A stretch of 61,294 nucleotides of DNA from Betaproteobacteria bacterium (GCA_025358155.1 JANYKR010000085.1:1-61294), one strand, 5' to 3'. Counted from the stretch's first letter, positions 42,670 through 53,214 are shown. Numbers and translations are program-made. The notes: generated by a model from the letters alone, not told the origin.

Positions 42670-43491
42670 ATGGGACTTCGACTTCACCCGGTAGCTCCAC
42701 GCCAGGGCTTGATCTGGATCCGCCACGGCTTTGCACTGTGGTGGCGCCGCCCGCTGGCGTTTGTGGGCCTGTTCACCTTCTTCTTGTTCACCGTGCTGCT
42801 GCTGATGGTGCTGGTGCCGGTGCTGGGCGGGCCGCTGGGCATGGCCTTGTTGCCGCTGCTGAGCCTGGGCTTCATGGTGGCGGCGCGCAGCGCGGCCACT
42901 GGCGGACCGGTGCATGCGCTGCAATTGGTGGCTGGCCTGCGCCACCCGGACCGGACGCAGCGCCGGGCCCAGTGGCTGCTGTGCGGGGCCTACGCCTTGG
43001 GCTCGATGGCGGTGATCGGCCTGTCGGACTGGGTCGATGGCGGATTGTTCGAGGACTTGCAACGCCTGATCGCTCAAACCGGCGCAGACGGCAAGCCCTC
43101 GCCCGAGGTCGACGCCATCCTGGCCGACCCCCGTCTTGCCCAGGGCATGCTGGTGCGGGTGGGCTTGGCTGGCTTGCTGTCGGTGCCGTTCTGGTATGCG
43201 CCTGCCCTGGTGCACTGGGGCGGCCAAGGTGCTGGGCAGGCGATGTTCACCAGCACACTCGCGCTGTGGCGCACCCGCGGCGCCTTGTCGGTCTACATGC
43301 TGGGCTGGCTGGGTGCGATGCTGGCCGCCGCCGGCCTGGTGATGACTGTCGGCCTGCTGACCGGCGCACGCTCGGCACTGGGCTTGCTGACGATGCCGGT
43401 CGGGCTGATCCTCTCGGCCGTGTTTTACATCTCTTTGTGGTTCAGTTTTACCGATACCTTCGGTCAACCCGACACCAAAATCACACCATGA
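42670..43491 (+). CDS. BPSS1780 family inner-membrane protein
   Basis: This 273-residue membrane protein opens LRLHPVAPRQGLIWIRHGFA, the signature of the BPSS1780 family, followed by about six hydrophobic segments. Function is not established for the family. The usual operon with thrB suggests only shared transcription. Its TGA overlaps the ATG of the next small lipoprotein gene (ATGA), so the two are translationally coupled. Confidence 0.85.
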   Translation: MGLRLHPVAPRQGLIWIRHGFALWWRRPLAFVGLFTFFLFTVLLLMVLVPVLGGPLGMALLPLLSLGFMVAARSAATGGPVHALQLVAGLRHPDRTQRRAQWLLCGAYALGSMAVIGLSDWVDGGLFEDLQRLIAQTGADGKPSPEVDAILADPRLAQGMLVRVGLAGLLSVPFWYAPALVHWGGQGAGQAMFTSTLALWRTRGALSVYMLGWLGAMLAAAGLVMTVGLLTGARSALGLLTMPVGLILSAVFYISLWFSFTDTFGQPDTKITP

Positions 43492-43712
43492 CCCAACACC
43501 CTCGCCCCCGCATTCACCGCCCGGCCCGCCTGACGCTGGCCTTGGCCATACCCCTGTTGGCCACGGGTCTGGGCGGCTGTGCCGTGGTCTCGGTGGCCGG
43601 GGCTGCGGCCGGCGCGGCCATCAGCGTCACCGGCGCGGTGGTGTCGACCGGCGTGTCGGTCACCGGCAAGGTGGTCGGCAAGGCGATTGACGCGGTGACG
43701 CCCGGCAACTGA
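43488..43712 (+). CDS. Small lipoprotein, NF038104-like
   Basis: This 74-residue lipoprotein has a basic start, hydrophobic segment and LGGC lipobox (Cys31). The mature 44 residues are a Gly/Ala/Val/Thr repeat (VSVAGAAAGAAISVTGAVV, then VTGKVVGKAIDAVTP) with almost no charge. This composition fits small outer-membrane lipoproteins annotated as NF038104. It overlaps the preceding membrane-protein gene by four bases. Confidence 0.78.
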   Translation: MTQHPRPRIHRPARLTLALAIPLLATGLGGCAVVSVAGAAAGAAISVTGAVVSTGVSVTGKVVGKAIDAVTPGN

Positions 43713-44027
43713 CACGGCACGCCGCCCGGCAGTCCGCCGGGGTGGGGTCTGGCCGGTGCGCTCTGCAGACCGGCCAGGTGTTTGATCGGCGCAACAACCG
43801 CGCTGCCGTGCCCAGCAGGTCATCGTTGCCAGGGGCCTCAGCCCGCAGAATTGACACAGGTCATGCACCGGTCACACGGGCATGGCACGCGTCAGGCCCC
43901 CACCGGGGCCCGGCACCGACCACAGGCGCTGACAGCCTGAGCGCCCGACCCCCGATCCTCTCCCGCACCGAAAACGACACGCGGCCTGTGCGCCGCCTTG
44001 CCTTCACCCCTGTCTGGACAAACCACC
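43713..44027. other. Intergenic region upstream of the TonB receptor
   Basis: A hairpin CTGGCCGGT (43749-43757) / ACCGGCCAG (43769-43777), followed only by GTGTTT, may end the thrB operon. No B12-box (GCCACTG), Fur box or other riboswitch core was seen. There is no gene-like frame. Confidence 0.4.
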
Positions 44028-46283
44028 ATGCACCGTCGCACCCCCCGAGCCGCCTTTCAAGCCCATCCGCTGGCCGCCGCGCTGGCCCTGGCCTTCTCGG
44101 CTGCAGGCTTCGCGCCGCCGGCATTGGCCCAGGCCAGCAACGAGGCCGGCAAGCTGCAGACCATCACCGTCACCGCCGAGCGCCGCGAAGAAAACATCAA
44201 GGACGTGCCCAGCTCGGTCTTTTCACTTTCGGGTGAAAAGCTCGACATCATCAACTCCAGCGGCCAGGACGTGCGCATGCTGTCGGGCCGGGTGCCCAGC
44301 CTGAACATCGAGTCCTCGTTTGGCCGGGCCTTCCCGAGGTTCTACATCCGGGGCTACGGCAACACCGACTTCCGCAGCAACGCCTCGCAGCCGGTGTCAC
44401 TGGTCTACGACGGCGTGGTGCAAGAGAACCCGATCCTGAAAGGTTTCCCGGCGTTTGACCTGGCCGCCATCGAGGTGCTGGCGGGTCCGCAGGGCACGCT
44501 GTTTGGCCGCAACACACCGGCCGGCGTGGTCAAGTTCGAGTCGGTCAAGCCGGGCAAGAAGGTCGAGGGCTACGGCAGCATTTCCTACGGCACCTACGGC
44601 ACCGTCAACCTCGAAGGTGCGGCCAACCTGCCCTTGTCCGGCGACTGGTCAGCCCGCATCTCGGCCCAGGTCCAGCACCGCGACAACTGGGTCAAGAACA
44701 CCATCGCCACCGCGCCGACCCAAAATTTTGAGGGCTACGACGACCGGGCGATCCGCTTGCAGGCGCTGTACGCGCCGACTCAAGATTTTTCGGCCCTGTT
44801 CAACCTGCACAACCGCGACCTCAAGGGCTCGGCCCGGCTGTTCCGCGCCAACATCATCAAGAAGGGCAGCAACGACCTGGTCGATGGTTTTGATCCGGAG
44901 AAGATCAGCACCGATGGCAAGAACGGCCAGAACCTGCAAAACACCGGCGGCAGCGCCCGCCTGAGCTGGAACCTGGGGTCGGGGCTGAAACTGCACTCGA
45001 TCACCGGCTTCGAAGAGATCAAGGCCTACAGCCGCGGCGACATCGACGGCGGCTACGGCGCAGCTTTCTTGCCCAGCGGCGGCGGCCCGGGCCTGATCCC
45101 GTTTCCGTCGGAGACCGCTGGTGGCATTCATGACCACCAGCAGCTGACCCAAGAGCTGCGACTGGAGTCGAACACCGCCGGCCCGCTGGGGTGGCAGGCC
45201 GGCGTGTACCTGTTCCGCGAGAAGTTCGCGATCGACAGCTTCGACTACAACACCCTGGGCGGTGGCACACAGTCGGGCCTGGCCACCTCCAAGCAGACCA
45301 ACAATGCCTGGGCGGCATTTGGCTCGGTCAGCTATGCCGTCAGCAAGGATTTGAACCTGCGCGGCGGCCTGCGCTACACCCAGGACCAGAAAGACTTTTC
45401 CACCACGGCGATCCAGGGCTCGGTCAACACCAGCAGTGGCCTGAGTGCCAACACCCAAGACTCGAAGCTGAACTGGGACTTGTCGGGCAGCTATGCCCTG
45501 ACGCCCGCGCTCAACGGCTATGCCCGCGTCGCCACTGGCTTCCGGGGCTCCAGCATCCAGGCGGCGTCGGCCTTTGGCGGCCAGACCCAGGCCGGACCGG
45601 AAACCAACACCTCTTACGAGGTGGGTATCAAGGGCGATCTGTTCGACAAGCGGGCGCGATTCTCGGCAGGCTTGTTTCACTACGACGTCAAGAACCTGCA
45701 GCTCACTGCTGTGGGGGGTGGCAGCAACGTGACCAAGCTGATCAATGCCGACAAGGCGACCGGCCAGGGGTTGGAGTTCAACCTCGATGCCTACCTCGCC
45801 GAGAACCTGCTGGTCACCTTGGGGGGCAGCGTCAACGACACCAAGATCAAAGACCCGTCACTGGCCGTCTCCGGCTGCGCCCAGTGCACCATCACCAACC
45901 CGAAAGTGGTGATCGGCGGCTCCACCTTCTACAAGATCAATGGCAACGCCCTGCCGCAAGCGCCCAAGTACACGATGAACCTGACCGCGCGCTACGGCAT
46001 CCCGATGGGCGCGGGGGCCGAGGCCTTCATCTACACCGACTGGGTCTACCGCAGCGGGGTCAACTTCTTCCTGTACGAGTCGGTCGAATACACCGGCAAG
46101 TCGCTGCTCGAAGGGGGGCTGCGCGCCGGCTACAGCTGGGCCAACGGCAAGTACGAAGCCGCTGTCTTTGGCCGCAACATCGCCAACCAGGTGCGTGCGG
46201 TGGGCGGGATCGACTTCAACAACCTGACCGGCTTCATCAACGATCCGCGCACCTATGGTGCGCAGTTCAAGATGATGTTCTGA
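44028..46283 (+). CDS. TonB-dependent outer-membrane receptor
   Basis: This 751-residue receptor has a signal peptide ending ALAQA and a TonB-box-like [19 protein letters not shown]. The plug domain carries IRGYGN and [19 protein letters not shown]-type motifs (here [15 protein letters not shown]), followed by a 22-strand barrel ending in Phe. The plug sequence resembles the large group found in sphingomonads and betaproteobacteria that take up siderophores or plant and steroid compounds; the substrate cannot be assigned. ATG at 44028 is used since it puts a basic n-region ([10 protein letters not shown]) before the hydrophobic core. No transport partner genes are next to it. Confidence 0.93.
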   Translation: MHRRTPRAAFQAHPLAAALALAFSAAGFAPPALAQASNEAGKLQTITVTAERREENIKDVPSSVFSLSGEKLDIINSSGQDVRMLSGRVPSLNIESSFGRAFPRFYIRGYGNTDFRSNASQPVSLVYDGVVQENPILKGFPAFDLAAIEVLAGPQGTLFGRNTPAGVVKFESVKPGKKVEGYGSISYGTYGTVNLEGAANLPLSGDWSARISAQVQHRDNWVKNTIATAPTQNFEGYDDRAIRLQALYAPTQDFSALFNLHNRDLKGSARLFRANIIKKGSNDLVDGFDPEKISTDGKNGQNLQNTGGSARLSWNLGSGLKLHSITGFEEIKAYSRGDIDGGYGAAFLPSGGGPGLIPFPSETAGGIHDHQQLTQELRLESNTAGPLGWQAGVYLFREKFAIDSFDYNTLGGGTQSGLATSKQTNNAWAAFGSVSYAVSKDLNLRGGLRYTQDQKDFSTTAIQGSVNTSSGLSANTQDSKLNWDLSGSYALTPALNGYARVATGFRGSSIQAASAFGGQTQAGPETNTSYEVGIKGDLFDKRARFSAGLFHYDVKNLQLTAVGGGSNVTKLINADKATGQGLEFNLDAYLAENLLVTLGGSVNDTKIKDPSLAVSGCAQCTITNPKVVIGGSTFYKINGNALPQAPKYTMNLTARYGIPMGAGAEAFIYTDWVYRSGVNFFLYESVEYTGKSLLEGGLRAGYSWANGKYEAAVFGRNIANQVRAVGGIDFNNLTGFINDPRTYGAQFKMMF

Positions 46284-46309
46284 GCGGGCCCGGTCTTGCG
46301 CACTGCCAG

Positions 46310-46331
46310 CGGGCCCTTCAGGGCCCGTTTT
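46310..46331 (+). terminator. Rho-independent terminator of the TonB receptor gene
   Basis: CGGGCCC, loop TTCA, GGGCCCG is followed by TTTT, 26 bases after the stop codon. Confidence 0.8.
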
Positions 46332-46360
46332 ACATGGGCTGGGCCACCAGACCCCACCCC

Positions 46361-46366
46361 TACAAT
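46361..46366 (+). promoter_or_regulatory. Probable -10 of valS
   Basis: TACAAT lies 72 bases before the ATG, just after the terminator of the receptor gene. The -35 is weak. No T-box is evident, as expected for a betaproteobacterium. Confidence 0.45.
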
Positions 46367-46437
46367 TTACCCTTCATCACCCGCTTGTCTGCCGGGTGCG
46401 GCCGCCCGCCGACCCCCCTTTTGATTGCCCCGACGAC

Positions 46438-49311
46438 ATGACCGAACTCGCCAAATCCTTTGAGCCCGCCGCGATCGAGGCGCACTGGGCGCCACTGTGG
46501 GCGCAAAGCGGCATCTACGCCCCGACGCTGGACGCAGGCAAGCCGTCGTTTTCGATCCAGCTGCCGCCGCCCAATGTCACCGGTACGCTGCACATGGGCC
46601 ATGCCTTCAACCAGACCATCATGGACTCGTTGACCCGCTACCACCGCATGCGCGGCTTCAACACGCTGTGGGTGCCGGGCACCGACCATGCCGGCATCGC
46701 GACGCAAATCGTCGTCGAGCGCCAGCTGCAAGAGGCCGGCTTGTCGCGCCACGATCTGGGCCGCGAGACCTTCTTGAAGCATGTCTGGGACTGGAAGGAC
46801 AGCTCGGGCCAGACCATCACCCGCCAGATGCGGCGCTTGGGCGACAGCGTGAGCTGGGACCATGAGTACTTCACGATGGACCCGAAGTTGTCCACCGTGG
46901 TGACCGAGACCTTTGTGCGGCTGTATGAGGAAGGCCTGATATACCGTGGCAAGCGCCTGGTCAGCTGGGACCCGGTGCTCAAGAGCGCAGTGTCGGACCT
47001 GGAGGTCGAGAGCGAGGAGGAGGACGGTTTCCTCTGGCACCTGCGCTACCCCTTGGCCGACGGTTCCGGCAGCCTGGTGGTGGCCACCACCCGCCCCGAG
47101 ACCATGCTGGGCGACACCGCCGTGATGGTGCACCCGGAGGACGAGCGCTACACGGCGCTGATCGGCCAACAGGTGCGTCTGCCGATCACCGGCCGGCTGG
47201 TCCCGGTGATTGCTGATGCGTACGTGGACAAGGCCTTTGGCACCGGCGTGGTCAAGGTCACGCCGGCGCACGACCAGAACGACTACCAGGTGGGCTTGCG
47301 CCACAGCCTGGAGATGCTCACGATCTTCACGCTCGACGCCAAGGTTCGCAGTGATCTGGCTGACATCCCCGAGGCCTTGCGCGGCCTGGACCGCTTTGCC
47401 GCCCGCAAAGCCATCGTCGCGCAGCTCGATGCCGAGGGCCTGCTGGTCGAGACCAAGAAGCACAAGCTGCAAGTGCCGCGCTGCGCCCGCACTGGCCAGG
47501 TGATCGAGCCGATGCTGACCGACCAGTGGTTTGTGGCGGTGAGCAAGCCCGGCTACAACGGCAAGAGCATCGCCCAGGAGGCGATCGAGGTCGTGGCGTC
47601 GGGCGAGGTCAGGTTTGTGCCCGAGCAGTGGGTCAACACCTACAACCAGTGGATGGACAACATCCAGGACTGGTGCATCAGCCGCCAGCTCTGGTGGGGC
47701 CACCAGATCCCGGCCTGGCACGGCACTGCGGGCGAGCTTTGTGTCGGCCGCAACGAGGCCGAGGCCCGCGCCAAGGCCGATGCGGCCGGCTACAGCGGCG
47801 CCCTGACCCGCGACCCGGACGTGCTCGACACCTGGTACTCGTCGGCCTTGGTGCCGTTCTCGACCCTGGGCTGGCCCGCCAAGACGGTCGAGCAAGATCT
47901 GTTTTTGCCCAGCAGCGTGCTGGTGACCGGCTACGACATCATCTTCTTCTGGGTCGCCCGGATGATCATGATGACCAAGCACTTCACCCAATCGGCCAGC
48001 TGCCCGGCCGGCAAGGTGCCGTTCCACCATGTCTACATCCACGGCCTGGTGCTGGACGCCCAGGGCAAGAAGATGAGCAAGAGCGAGGGCAACGTCCTCG
48101 ACCCGGTCGACCTGATCGACGGCATCGCGCTGGGCCCGCTGCTCGACAAGCGCAGCACCGGCCTGCGCAAGCCCGAGACCGCCCCGAGGGTGCGCAAGGC
48201 GACCGAGAAGGAGTTTCCGGACGGCATCCCGGCCTACGGCGCCGATGCGCTGCGCTTCACCTTTGCCGCGATGGCCACGCTGGGCCGCAGCATCAACTTC
48301 GACAGCAAGCGCTGCGAGGGCTACCGCAACTTCTGCAACAAGCTCTGGAACGCCACCCGCTTTGTGCTGATGAACTGCGAGGGCGCCGATTGCGGCCTCA
48401 AGGAGCACACCAAGGCTGATTGCCAGCCTGGTGGACCGGCGCATGGCTACCTCTTGTTCTCACCGGCCGACAAGTGGATCAGCAGCGAGTTGCAGCGGGT
48501 CGAGGCGGCGGTGGCCGAAGCTTTTGCCGGCTACCGGCTCGACAACGTGGCCAACCTGATCTACCAGTTTTTCTGGGACGGCTACTGCGACTGGTATCTG
48601 GAAATCGCCAAGGTGCAGCTTGCCGTCGGTTCAGCGGCCGAGCAGCGAGCCACCCGCCGCAGCTTGCTGCGGGTGCTGGAAACCGTGCTGCGCCTGCTGC
48701 ATCCGATCACGCCCTTCATCACCGCCGAGTTGTGGGCCACCGTGGCAGTGGTGGCGGGCCGCAGGTCGGCACACGCCACCGACACCGTGGCCACCGCCGC
48801 CTACCCGCAGGCTCAGCTGGACCGGGTAGACCCCGCGTCCGACGCCTGGATGGCCAGGCTCAAGGCCCAGGTCACCGCCTGCCGCAGCCTGCGCAGCGAG
48901 ATGAACCTGTCACCCGCCGCACGGGTGCCCTTGCTGGTTTTTGGCGACACCGCGTTTGTCGCCCAGGCTGCGCCGCTGCTCAAGGCCCTGGTCAAGCTGT
49001 CCGAGGTTCAGGTGTTCAGCGACGAGGCCGCGTTCACGCAGGCCAGCGCCTTGTCGCCGGTGGCCATGCAGGGTGCCGTGCGCATGGCGCTGCAGGTGCC
49101 GATCGACGTCGAGGCCGAACGCGCCCGGCTGGCCAAGGAAATCACCCGCCTCGACGGCGAGATCACCAAGACCCATGCCAAGCTGGGCAATCAGAGTTTT
49201 GTGGCGCGGGCGCCGGCTGCAGTGGTTGACCAGGAGCGGGCCCGGTTGGCCGACTTCAGCCAGACCCTGGCCCGGCTGCGTGAGCAGGCGGCCCAGTTGC
49301 CACCCGCCTGA
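46438..49311 (+). CDS. valS: Valyl-tRNA synthetase
   Basis: This 957-residue class I synthetase is complete. It has the HIGH-type motif [12 protein letters not shown] near the N-terminus, a CP1 editing domain ([19 protein letters not shown]), the KMSKS loop ([10 protein letters not shown], near residue 545), an anticodon-binding domain and the C-terminal coiled coil ([20 protein letters not shown]). It charges tRNA-Val and edits Thr-tRNA-Val. ATG at 46438 is preferred to an in-frame GTG at 46396 because [10 protein letters not shown] is the usual betaproteobacterial start. Confidence 0.97.
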   Translation: MTELAKSFEPAAIEAHWAPLWAQSGIYAPTLDAGKPSFSIQLPPPNVTGTLHMGHAFNQTIMDSLTRYHRMRGFNTLWVPGTDHAGIATQIVVERQLQEAGLSRHDLGRETFLKHVWDWKDSSGQTITRQMRRLGDSVSWDHEYFTMDPKLSTVVTETFVRLYEEGLIYRGKRLVSWDPVLKSAVSDLEVESEEEDGFLWHLRYPLADGSGSLVVATTRPETMLGDTAVMVHPEDERYTALIGQQVRLPITGRLVPVIADAYVDKAFGTGVVKVTPAHDQNDYQVGLRHSLEMLTIFTLDAKVRSDLADIPEALRGLDRFAARKAIVAQLDAEGLLVETKKHKLQVPRCARTGQVIEPMLTDQWFVAVSKPGYNGKSIAQEAIEVVASGEVRFVPEQWVNTYNQWMDNIQDWCISRQLWWGHQIPAWHGTAGELCVGRNEAEARAKADAAGYSGALTRDPDVLDTWYSSALVPFSTLGWPAKTVEQDLFLPSSVLVTGYDIIFFWVARMIMMTKHFTQSASCPAGKVPFHHVYIHGLVLDAQGKKMSKSEGNVLDPVDLIDGIALGPLLDKRSTGLRKPETAPRVRKATEKEFPDGIPAYGADALRFTFAAMATLGRSINFDSKRCEGYRNFCNKLWNATRFVLMNCEGADCGLKEHTKADCQPGGPAHGYLLFSPADKWISSELQRVEAAVAEAFAGYRLDNVANLIYQFFWDGYCDWYLEIAKVQLAVGSAAEQRATRRSLLRVLETVLRLLHPITPFITAELWATVAVVAGRRSAHATDTVATAAYPQAQLDRVDPASDAWMARLKAQVTACRSLRSEMNLSPAARVPLLVFGDTAFVAQAAPLLKALVKLSEVQVFSDEAAFTQASALSPVAMQGAVRMALQVPIDVEAERARLAKEITRLDGEITKTHAKLGNQSFVARAPAAVVDQERARLADFSQTLARLREQAAQLPPA

Positions 49312-49380
49312 AGCATTGCGTGCCCAGAGAAAAACGGTGCATTGACCTGCCTGGCGAGAGTGCGCCGGGCAGACTCTGCG

Positions 49381-49397
49381 GGGCGCACGGTGCGCCC
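49381..49397. terminator. GC hairpin at convergent junction
   Basis: GGGCGCA, loop CGG, TGCGCCC lies between valS and the converging dehydrogenase-like gene (stop at 49401). There is no U tract. Confidence 0.4.
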
Positions 49398-49400
49398 GAT

Positions 49401-50318
49401 TCAGTAGCCCGAAGGCGGCCCGTCCGGCGACAACAACTCGTCGATGCGCCGCGCCACGCCCCAGGCCGCACGCGCCCGAGACTCCAGCGTCGTGCTCGCC
49501 ACCCGAGGGGTGGTCTGCAAGGTGTCGATAGCATGCAGTGGCCGGCCCGGCGCCAGCAGGCCCGGCTCCAGACTGTCGAACCAGGCAGCGGCCATGCGGC
49601 CACTGCCCAGCACCTCGGCCAGCGCCAGCTCGTCGAACAAGCGGGTTGAAGACAGGCTGACCAGCACCTGGTTGGGCTTGCAGGCGCTGAGGTAACGCTC
49701 GCCCAGCAAGCCCTCGTAGCGGGTGAAGGCCGGCAGCATCACGCACACACCATCGCTGGTCTCCATCAACTCCCGCAGGCTCACCGGCTCGACCTGCCAG
49801 CGCGCAAACATCGCGTCGTTGGCGTGCAGCGCCGGGTCGTAGCCCACCACCCGGGCACCGAAGGCGGCAAGCAAAGAGGCCAGCAACTGCGCTGCGGGCG
49901 TCATGCCGATCAGGCCGACCGTGGCACCGCCCAGTTCACGCCCCACCCGTAAACCTTCGGCATTGACCACCGGTACCCGGCGCAGCATCTGTAGCAGCGC
50001 GCCGACCATGAACTCTGCCTCGGCCGGCGCGGTGGCGTCGCCCGACCGCACCACCTCGGCACCGAGCCGGGCACAAGCCTCGAAGTCGATGTTCTCCACG
50101 CCCGCCGACAGTCTGCCAACCGCCTTGAGCCGGGGTGCTGCGGCCAAAGTCTCGGCATCCAGCGCCACCGTGGCCGGGACGACCAGCGCCTGCACCGGAG
50201 CCAGGGCAAGCCGCAAGGCAGCAGGGTCGCGCGCCAGCTCAGGCGCAAAGCGCACCGCATGGCGGGCCATCAGCCAGCTCATCACCGCCGGGTCAAGTGG
50301 CTCGACGATCAACACCAT
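49401..50318 (-). CDS. Degenerate D-2-hydroxyacid dehydrogenase-like protein
   Basis: This 305-residue protein has the two-domain fold of D-isomer 2-hydroxyacid dehydrogenases: [20 protein letters not shown] matches the substrate-domain signature, and the Rossmann start is [20 protein letters not shown]. Key residues are missing. The GxGxxG dinucleotide loop reads GMTPAA, the catalytic Arg of the N-T-A-R-G-G segment aligns with Ser ([12 protein letters not shown]), and the TPH histidine is Arg (TTPRVAS). It is therefore unlikely to be an ordinary NAD-dependent dehydrogenase and may be a binding or regulatory pseudoenzyme. The frame is intact, so it is not a pseudogene. It is divergent from galU by 90 bases. 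Confidence 0.78.
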   Translation of the reverse strand: MVLIVEPLDPAVMSWLMARHAVRFAPELARDPAALRLALAPVQALVVPATVALDAETLAAAPRLKAVGRLSAGVENIDFEACARLGAEVVRSGDATAPAEAEFMVGALLQMLRRVPVVNAEGLRVGRELGGATVGLIGMTPAAQLLASLLAAFGARVVGYDPALHANDAMFARWQVEPVSLRELMETSDGVCVMLPAFTRYEGLLGERYLSACKPNQVLVSLSSTRLFDELALAEVLGSGRMAAAWFDSLEPGLLAPGRPLHAIDTLQTTPRVASTTLESRARAAWGVARRIDELLSPDGPPSGY

Positions 50319-50408
50319 GGCCGACGCCCGCCGTTGCGCGCCGGGCTCAGGGCCACATTGGCCATGACAGAATCATCGTCCATGCAACTTTCGAAAAGAA
50401 CTGTCGCC

Positions 50409-51275
50409 ATGCTGGTGAAAAAAGCCATTTTCCCGGTTGCCGGCTTGGGCACGCGGTTTCTGCCGGCCACCAAGGCCCAACCCAAAGAAATGCTGCCGGT
50501 GGTGGACAAACCGTTGATCCAGTACGCGGTGGAGGAGGCCTACGCCGCCGGGGTGCGCGAGATGATTTTTGTGACCGGCCGCCACAAGCGCCCGATCGAA
50601 GACCACTTTGACATGACTTTCGAGCTGGAGGTAGCCCTCGAACAGGCGGGCAAGGCCGAATTGCTGGAAGTGGTGCGCAGCGTCAAGCCGCACGACATGG
50701 AATGCATCTACGTGCGCCAGGCCCAGGCGCTGGGGCTGGGCCATGCGGTGCTGTGCGCCCAGCGCCTGGTGGGCAATGAGCCTTTTGCAGTGCTGCTGGC
50801 CGACGACCTGATGGTGGGCTCGCCGCCGGTGCTCCAGCAGATGGTCGAGCAGTTCAGCGAATGGCGGGCATCGATTCTGGCGGTGCAGGAAGTGCCAGCC
50901 GAGCACACCCGCCGCTATGGCATCGTGGCCGGCACACCCGTCAACGACCGGGTGGTGGATGTCAACCGCATCGTTGAAAAGCCTGCGCCGGAGGACGCAC
51001 CGTCGCGCCTCGGCGTGGCTGGGCGCTACATCCTGACGCCAGGTGTGTTTCATGAGATCGCCAGCCAGCCGCGCGGCGTGGGCGGCGAGATCCAGCTGAC
51101 CGACGGCATCGCGTCGCTGCTGCGGCGCGAGAAGGTGTTCGCGTTTCGCTACGAAGGACGGCGCTACGACTGCGGGAGCAAAGAAGGCTGGTTGCAGGCC
51201 AACGTGGAACTGGCGTTGGCGCATCCCGAGGTAGCTGCGAGTTTTCGCAGCTACCTGAAGACACTGGCGCTCTGA
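50409..51275 (+). CDS. galU: UTP-glucose-1-phosphate uridylyltransferase
   Basis: This 288-residue GalU has the nucleotide loop [20 protein letters not shown], then [22 protein letters not shown] and [12 protein letters not shown], in normal order. It makes UDP-glucose for exopolysaccharide and envelope sugars. Several in-frame ATGs exist (50364, 50382, 50409). A -10-like CAGAAT at 50368-50373 and the family start [10 protein letters not shown] favour 50409. It is divergent from the degenerate dehydrogenase-like gene and converges on tusA. Confidence 0.95.
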   Translation: MLVKKAIFPVAGLGTRFLPATKAQPKEMLPVVDKPLIQYAVEEAYAAGVREMIFVTGRHKRPIEDHFDMTFELEVALEQAGKAELLEVVRSVKPHDMECIYVRQAQALGLGHAVLCAQRLVGNEPFAVLLADDLMVGSPPVLQQMVEQFSEWRASILAVQEVPAEHTRRYGIVAGTPVNDRVVDVNRIVEKPAPEDAPSRLGVAGRYILTPGVFHEIASQPRGVGGEIQLTDGIASLLRREKVFAFRYEGRRYDCGSKEGWLQANVELALAHPEVAASFRSYLKTLAL

Positions 51276-51305
51276 GCGCCAGCGGCCCGGCGTCGACTCG
51301 GGTTG

Positions 51306-51323
51306 CAGCGGGTCCGCCCGCTG
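51306..51323. terminator. GC hairpin at convergent junction
   Basis: CAGCGGG, loop TCCG, CCCGCTG directly abuts the tusA stop codon (51324-51326) and lies 30 bases after the galU stop. There is no U tract; the loop is of the stable UNCG kind in RNA (UCCG). Confidence 0.5.
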
Positions 51324-51551
51324 TCAGCGGCGGCGCAGGAAATGAACGAACTCGTCGCCCACCGTGCGTTGCTCGATCAGTTCATTGCCGGTCTGGCGCG
51401 CAAAGGCTTGAAAGTCGCGCAGTGACCCCGGGTCGGTGGCCAGCACCTTGAGCACCTCGCCTGCCTGCAGCTCGGACAAGGCCTTCTTGGCTTTGAGGAT
51501 GGGCAGCGGGCAATTCAGGCCGCGGGTATCGATTTCTTTTTGCGCATCCAT
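51324..51551 (-). CDS. tusA: TusA-like sulfur carrier
   Basis: This 75-residue protein of the TusA/SirA/YedF family begins with IDTRGLNCPLPILKAKKAL, where the Cys is the sulfur-carrying residue followed by the family CPxP motif. The rest forms the small two-helix, four-strand fold. It passes persulfide sulfur for tRNA thiolation or cofactor synthesis. cysM upstream on the same strand gives a sulfur theme. A TAGAAT -10 lies 30 bases upstream, overlapping the stop codon of the NUDIX gene, so it may have its own promoter as well as read-through. Confidence 0.9.
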   Translation of the reverse strand: MDAQKEIDTRGLNCPLPILKAKKALSELQAGEVLKVLATDPGSLRDFQAFARQTGNELIEQRTVGDEFVHFLRRR

Positions 51552-51581
51552 GGACAGGGCTTTGGCGGGGAGAGATTGCAG

Positions 51582-51587
51582 ATTCTA
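51582..51587 (-). promoter_or_regulatory. TAGAAT -10 overlapping the NUDIX stop codon
   Basis: On the minus strand the TAG stop of the NUDIX gene is the first half of TAGAAT, 30 bases upstream of the tusA ATG. This fits an internal tusA promoter. The -35 is not clear. Confidence 0.4.
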
Positions 51588-52124
51588 GGTGCGGCGCGGC
51601 AAGTCCATGAAGCGCGGTTCGATGCCGCGCCTGCGCAGCCACTCGGCCAGCGCGTAGCCAGTGCCCGCTGGCCAGCACACCAGATCGGCCGGCGCAAACA
51701 GCTTGTACTCGGCCAGTTCGGGCGACAGCCGCACCTCGCCACGCGCCACTGCGTGGTAGGCGATGATGATCTGGTTCATGCGCTGGAAGTCGTAGACGCC
51801 GATCAGGTCGAGCGACAACACCTCCAGCGCGGTTTCTTCGGCCACCTCGCGGCTGATGCCCTCCTCGGGTGTCTCGCCGGCCTCCATGAAACCAGTGATC
51901 AGCGCAAACATCCGGCCCGACCAGGCGGCGTTGCGGGCCAGCAGCACCTGGCCGCCCTGGTCAGCGCACTCGATCACCGCCGCCAGCACCGGCGTCGGGT
52001 TGTTCCAGTGGGTCCAGTGGCAGCCCGGGCAGCGCAGCCGCACCTTCAAGCCACCGTCCTCGAGTTGTTCGATCGGGGCCAGCGCGGTGGCGCAGGTCGG
52101 GCAAAAGCGGTAGGGGTTGCTCAT
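51585..52124 (-). CDS. NUDIX hydrolase with zinc ribbon (NudC-like)
   Basis: This 179-residue protein has an N-terminal zinc ribbon (CPTC at 8-11, CPGC at 32-35) and a NUDIX domain with box GFMEAGETPEEGISREVAEE followed by T-A-L, matching GX5EX7REUXEE. The ribbon-plus-NUDIX layout resembles NudC NADH pyrophosphatases, but it is shorter than E. coli NudC (257 residues) and lacks its N-terminal domain. The substrate is therefore open, probably a nucleoside diphosphate derivative. It lies between cysM (26 bases) and tusA. Confidence 0.9.
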   Translation of the reverse strand: MSNPYRFCPTCATALAPIEQLEDGGLKVRLRCPGCHWTHWNNPTPVLAAVIECADQGGQVLLARNAAWSGRMFALITGFMEAGETPEEGISREVAEETALEVLSLDLIGVYDFQRMNQIIIAYHAVARGEVRLSPELAEYKLFAPADLVCWPAGTGYALAEWLRRRGIEPRFMDLPRRT

Positions 52125-52150
52125 GAAGTGTTCAGCAGGATGGGCGAGCG

Positions 52151-53101
52151 TCAGGCCGGAAACACGCCGGTCGACAGGTAACGCTCGCCCCGGTCGCAGA
52201 CAATGAAGACGATGGTGGCGTCGGTGACTTGTTGCGCGATCTGCAGCGCCACCCAGGCCGCACCGGCCGCCGAGATGCCCGCAAAGATGCCCTCTTGTCG
52301 GGCCAGCTTGCGCGCCATGTCCTCGGCATCGGCCTGGCTGACCAGCACCAGTTCATCGATTTGCGTCGGATCGTAGATCTTGGGCTGGTAGGCCTCGGGC
52401 CACTTGCGGATGCCGGGGATGCGCGAACCTTCGGCCGGCTGCGCACCGACGATGCGGACCCCCGGCTTGTGGCCCTTCAAAAACCGGCCCACGCCGCTGA
52501 TGGTGCCGGTGGTGCCCATCGCGCTGACAAAATGGGTGATGCGCCCGGCGGTCTGCTGCCAGATCTCCGGGCCGGTGGTCTCGAAATGGCTGCGCGGGTT
52601 GTCGGCATTGGCAAACTGGTCAAGCACCCGGCCCTTGCCGTCCTTTTGCATCTGCTCGGCCAGGTCCCGGGCGTACTCCATGCCGCCCGACCGGGGCGTG
52701 AGGATCAACTCCGCGCCGTAGGCCTTCATGGTCTGGGCCCGCTCGATCGACAAGTCCTCCGGCATGATCAAGACCATGTGGTAACCCCGGATCGCCGCAG
52801 CCATCGCCAGCGCGATACCGGTGTTGCCCGAGGTCGCCTCGATCAGCGTGTCGCCCGGGCTGATGTCGCCGCGCTCCTCGGCGCGCCGGATCATGCTCAT
52901 CGCCGGCCGGTCCTTCACCGAGCCGGCCGGGTTGTTGCCTTCGAGCTTGCCCAAGATCACGTTGCCGCGTGCGGCACCGGCTGCGCCGGGCAAGCGCTGC
53001 AGGCACACCAGCGGCGTGTTGCCGATCACATCCTCGATCGTTGGATAGCGAGGCGCTTCAGCAGGACCCCCCGCATGGGGGCTGGCATTCGGTCTGGACA
53101 T
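52151..53101 (-). CDS. cysM: Cysteine synthase B
   Basis: This 316-residue PLP enzyme carries the CysM-type lysine loop EGNNPAGSVKDRPA (PLP-binding Lys) and the substrate loop EATSGNTGIALAMAA. Other conserved parts are SAMGTTGTISGVGRFLK (phosphate-binding) and a C-terminal FIVCDRGERYLSTGVF. It makes cysteine from O-acetylserine and sulfide or thiosulfate. The ATG at 53101 has GAGGAGA upstream at good spacing; a TTG two codons earlier is rejected. It is first in a cysM-NUDIX-tusA string and divergent from tRNA-Leu. Confidence 0.95.
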   Translation of the reverse strand: MSRPNASPHAGGPAEAPRYPTIEDVIGNTPLVCLQRLPGAAGAARGNVILGKLEGNNPAGSVKDRPAMSMIRRAEERGDISPGDTLIEATSGNTGIALAMAAAIRGYHMVLIMPEDLSIERAQTMKAYGAELILTPRSGGMEYARDLAEQMQKDGKGRVLDQFANADNPRSHFETTGPEIWQQTAGRITHFVSAMGTTGTISGVGRFLKGHKPGVRIVGAQPAEGSRIPGIRKWPEAYQPKIYDPTQIDELVLVSQADAEDMARKLARQEGIFAGISAAGAAWVALQIAQQVTDATIVFIVCDRGERYLSTGVFPA

Positions 53102-53174
53102 GGGCAAAGGTCTCCTCGGTCATCGATTGTGTCAGTCGTGGCCAAGCCTTGCCGAAGCCCCTCGGCCCGCGTGA

Positions 53175-53180
53175 CATAAT
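53175..53180 (+). promoter_or_regulatory. -10 hexamer (CATAAT) of tRNA-Leu
   Basis: CATAAT lies 34 bases before the mature tRNA. TTGCCG at 53149-53154 is a possible -35, though the 20-base spacing is long. Confidence 0.5.
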
Positions 53181-53214
53181 CCGCCCGACACGACGCACCC
53201 CCGCAGTGCGATCC

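Noticed and set aside
43713-44027. Cobalamin riboswitch before the TonB receptor
   Set aside because: No B12-box core or matching helices could be found in this 315-base region.
46360-48444. 694-codon minus-strand frame opposite valS, and 894-codon plus-strand frame at 58592-61276 opposite the ferredoxin
   Set aside because: Both are codon-bias shadows of confidently assigned genes and have no recognisable motifs.
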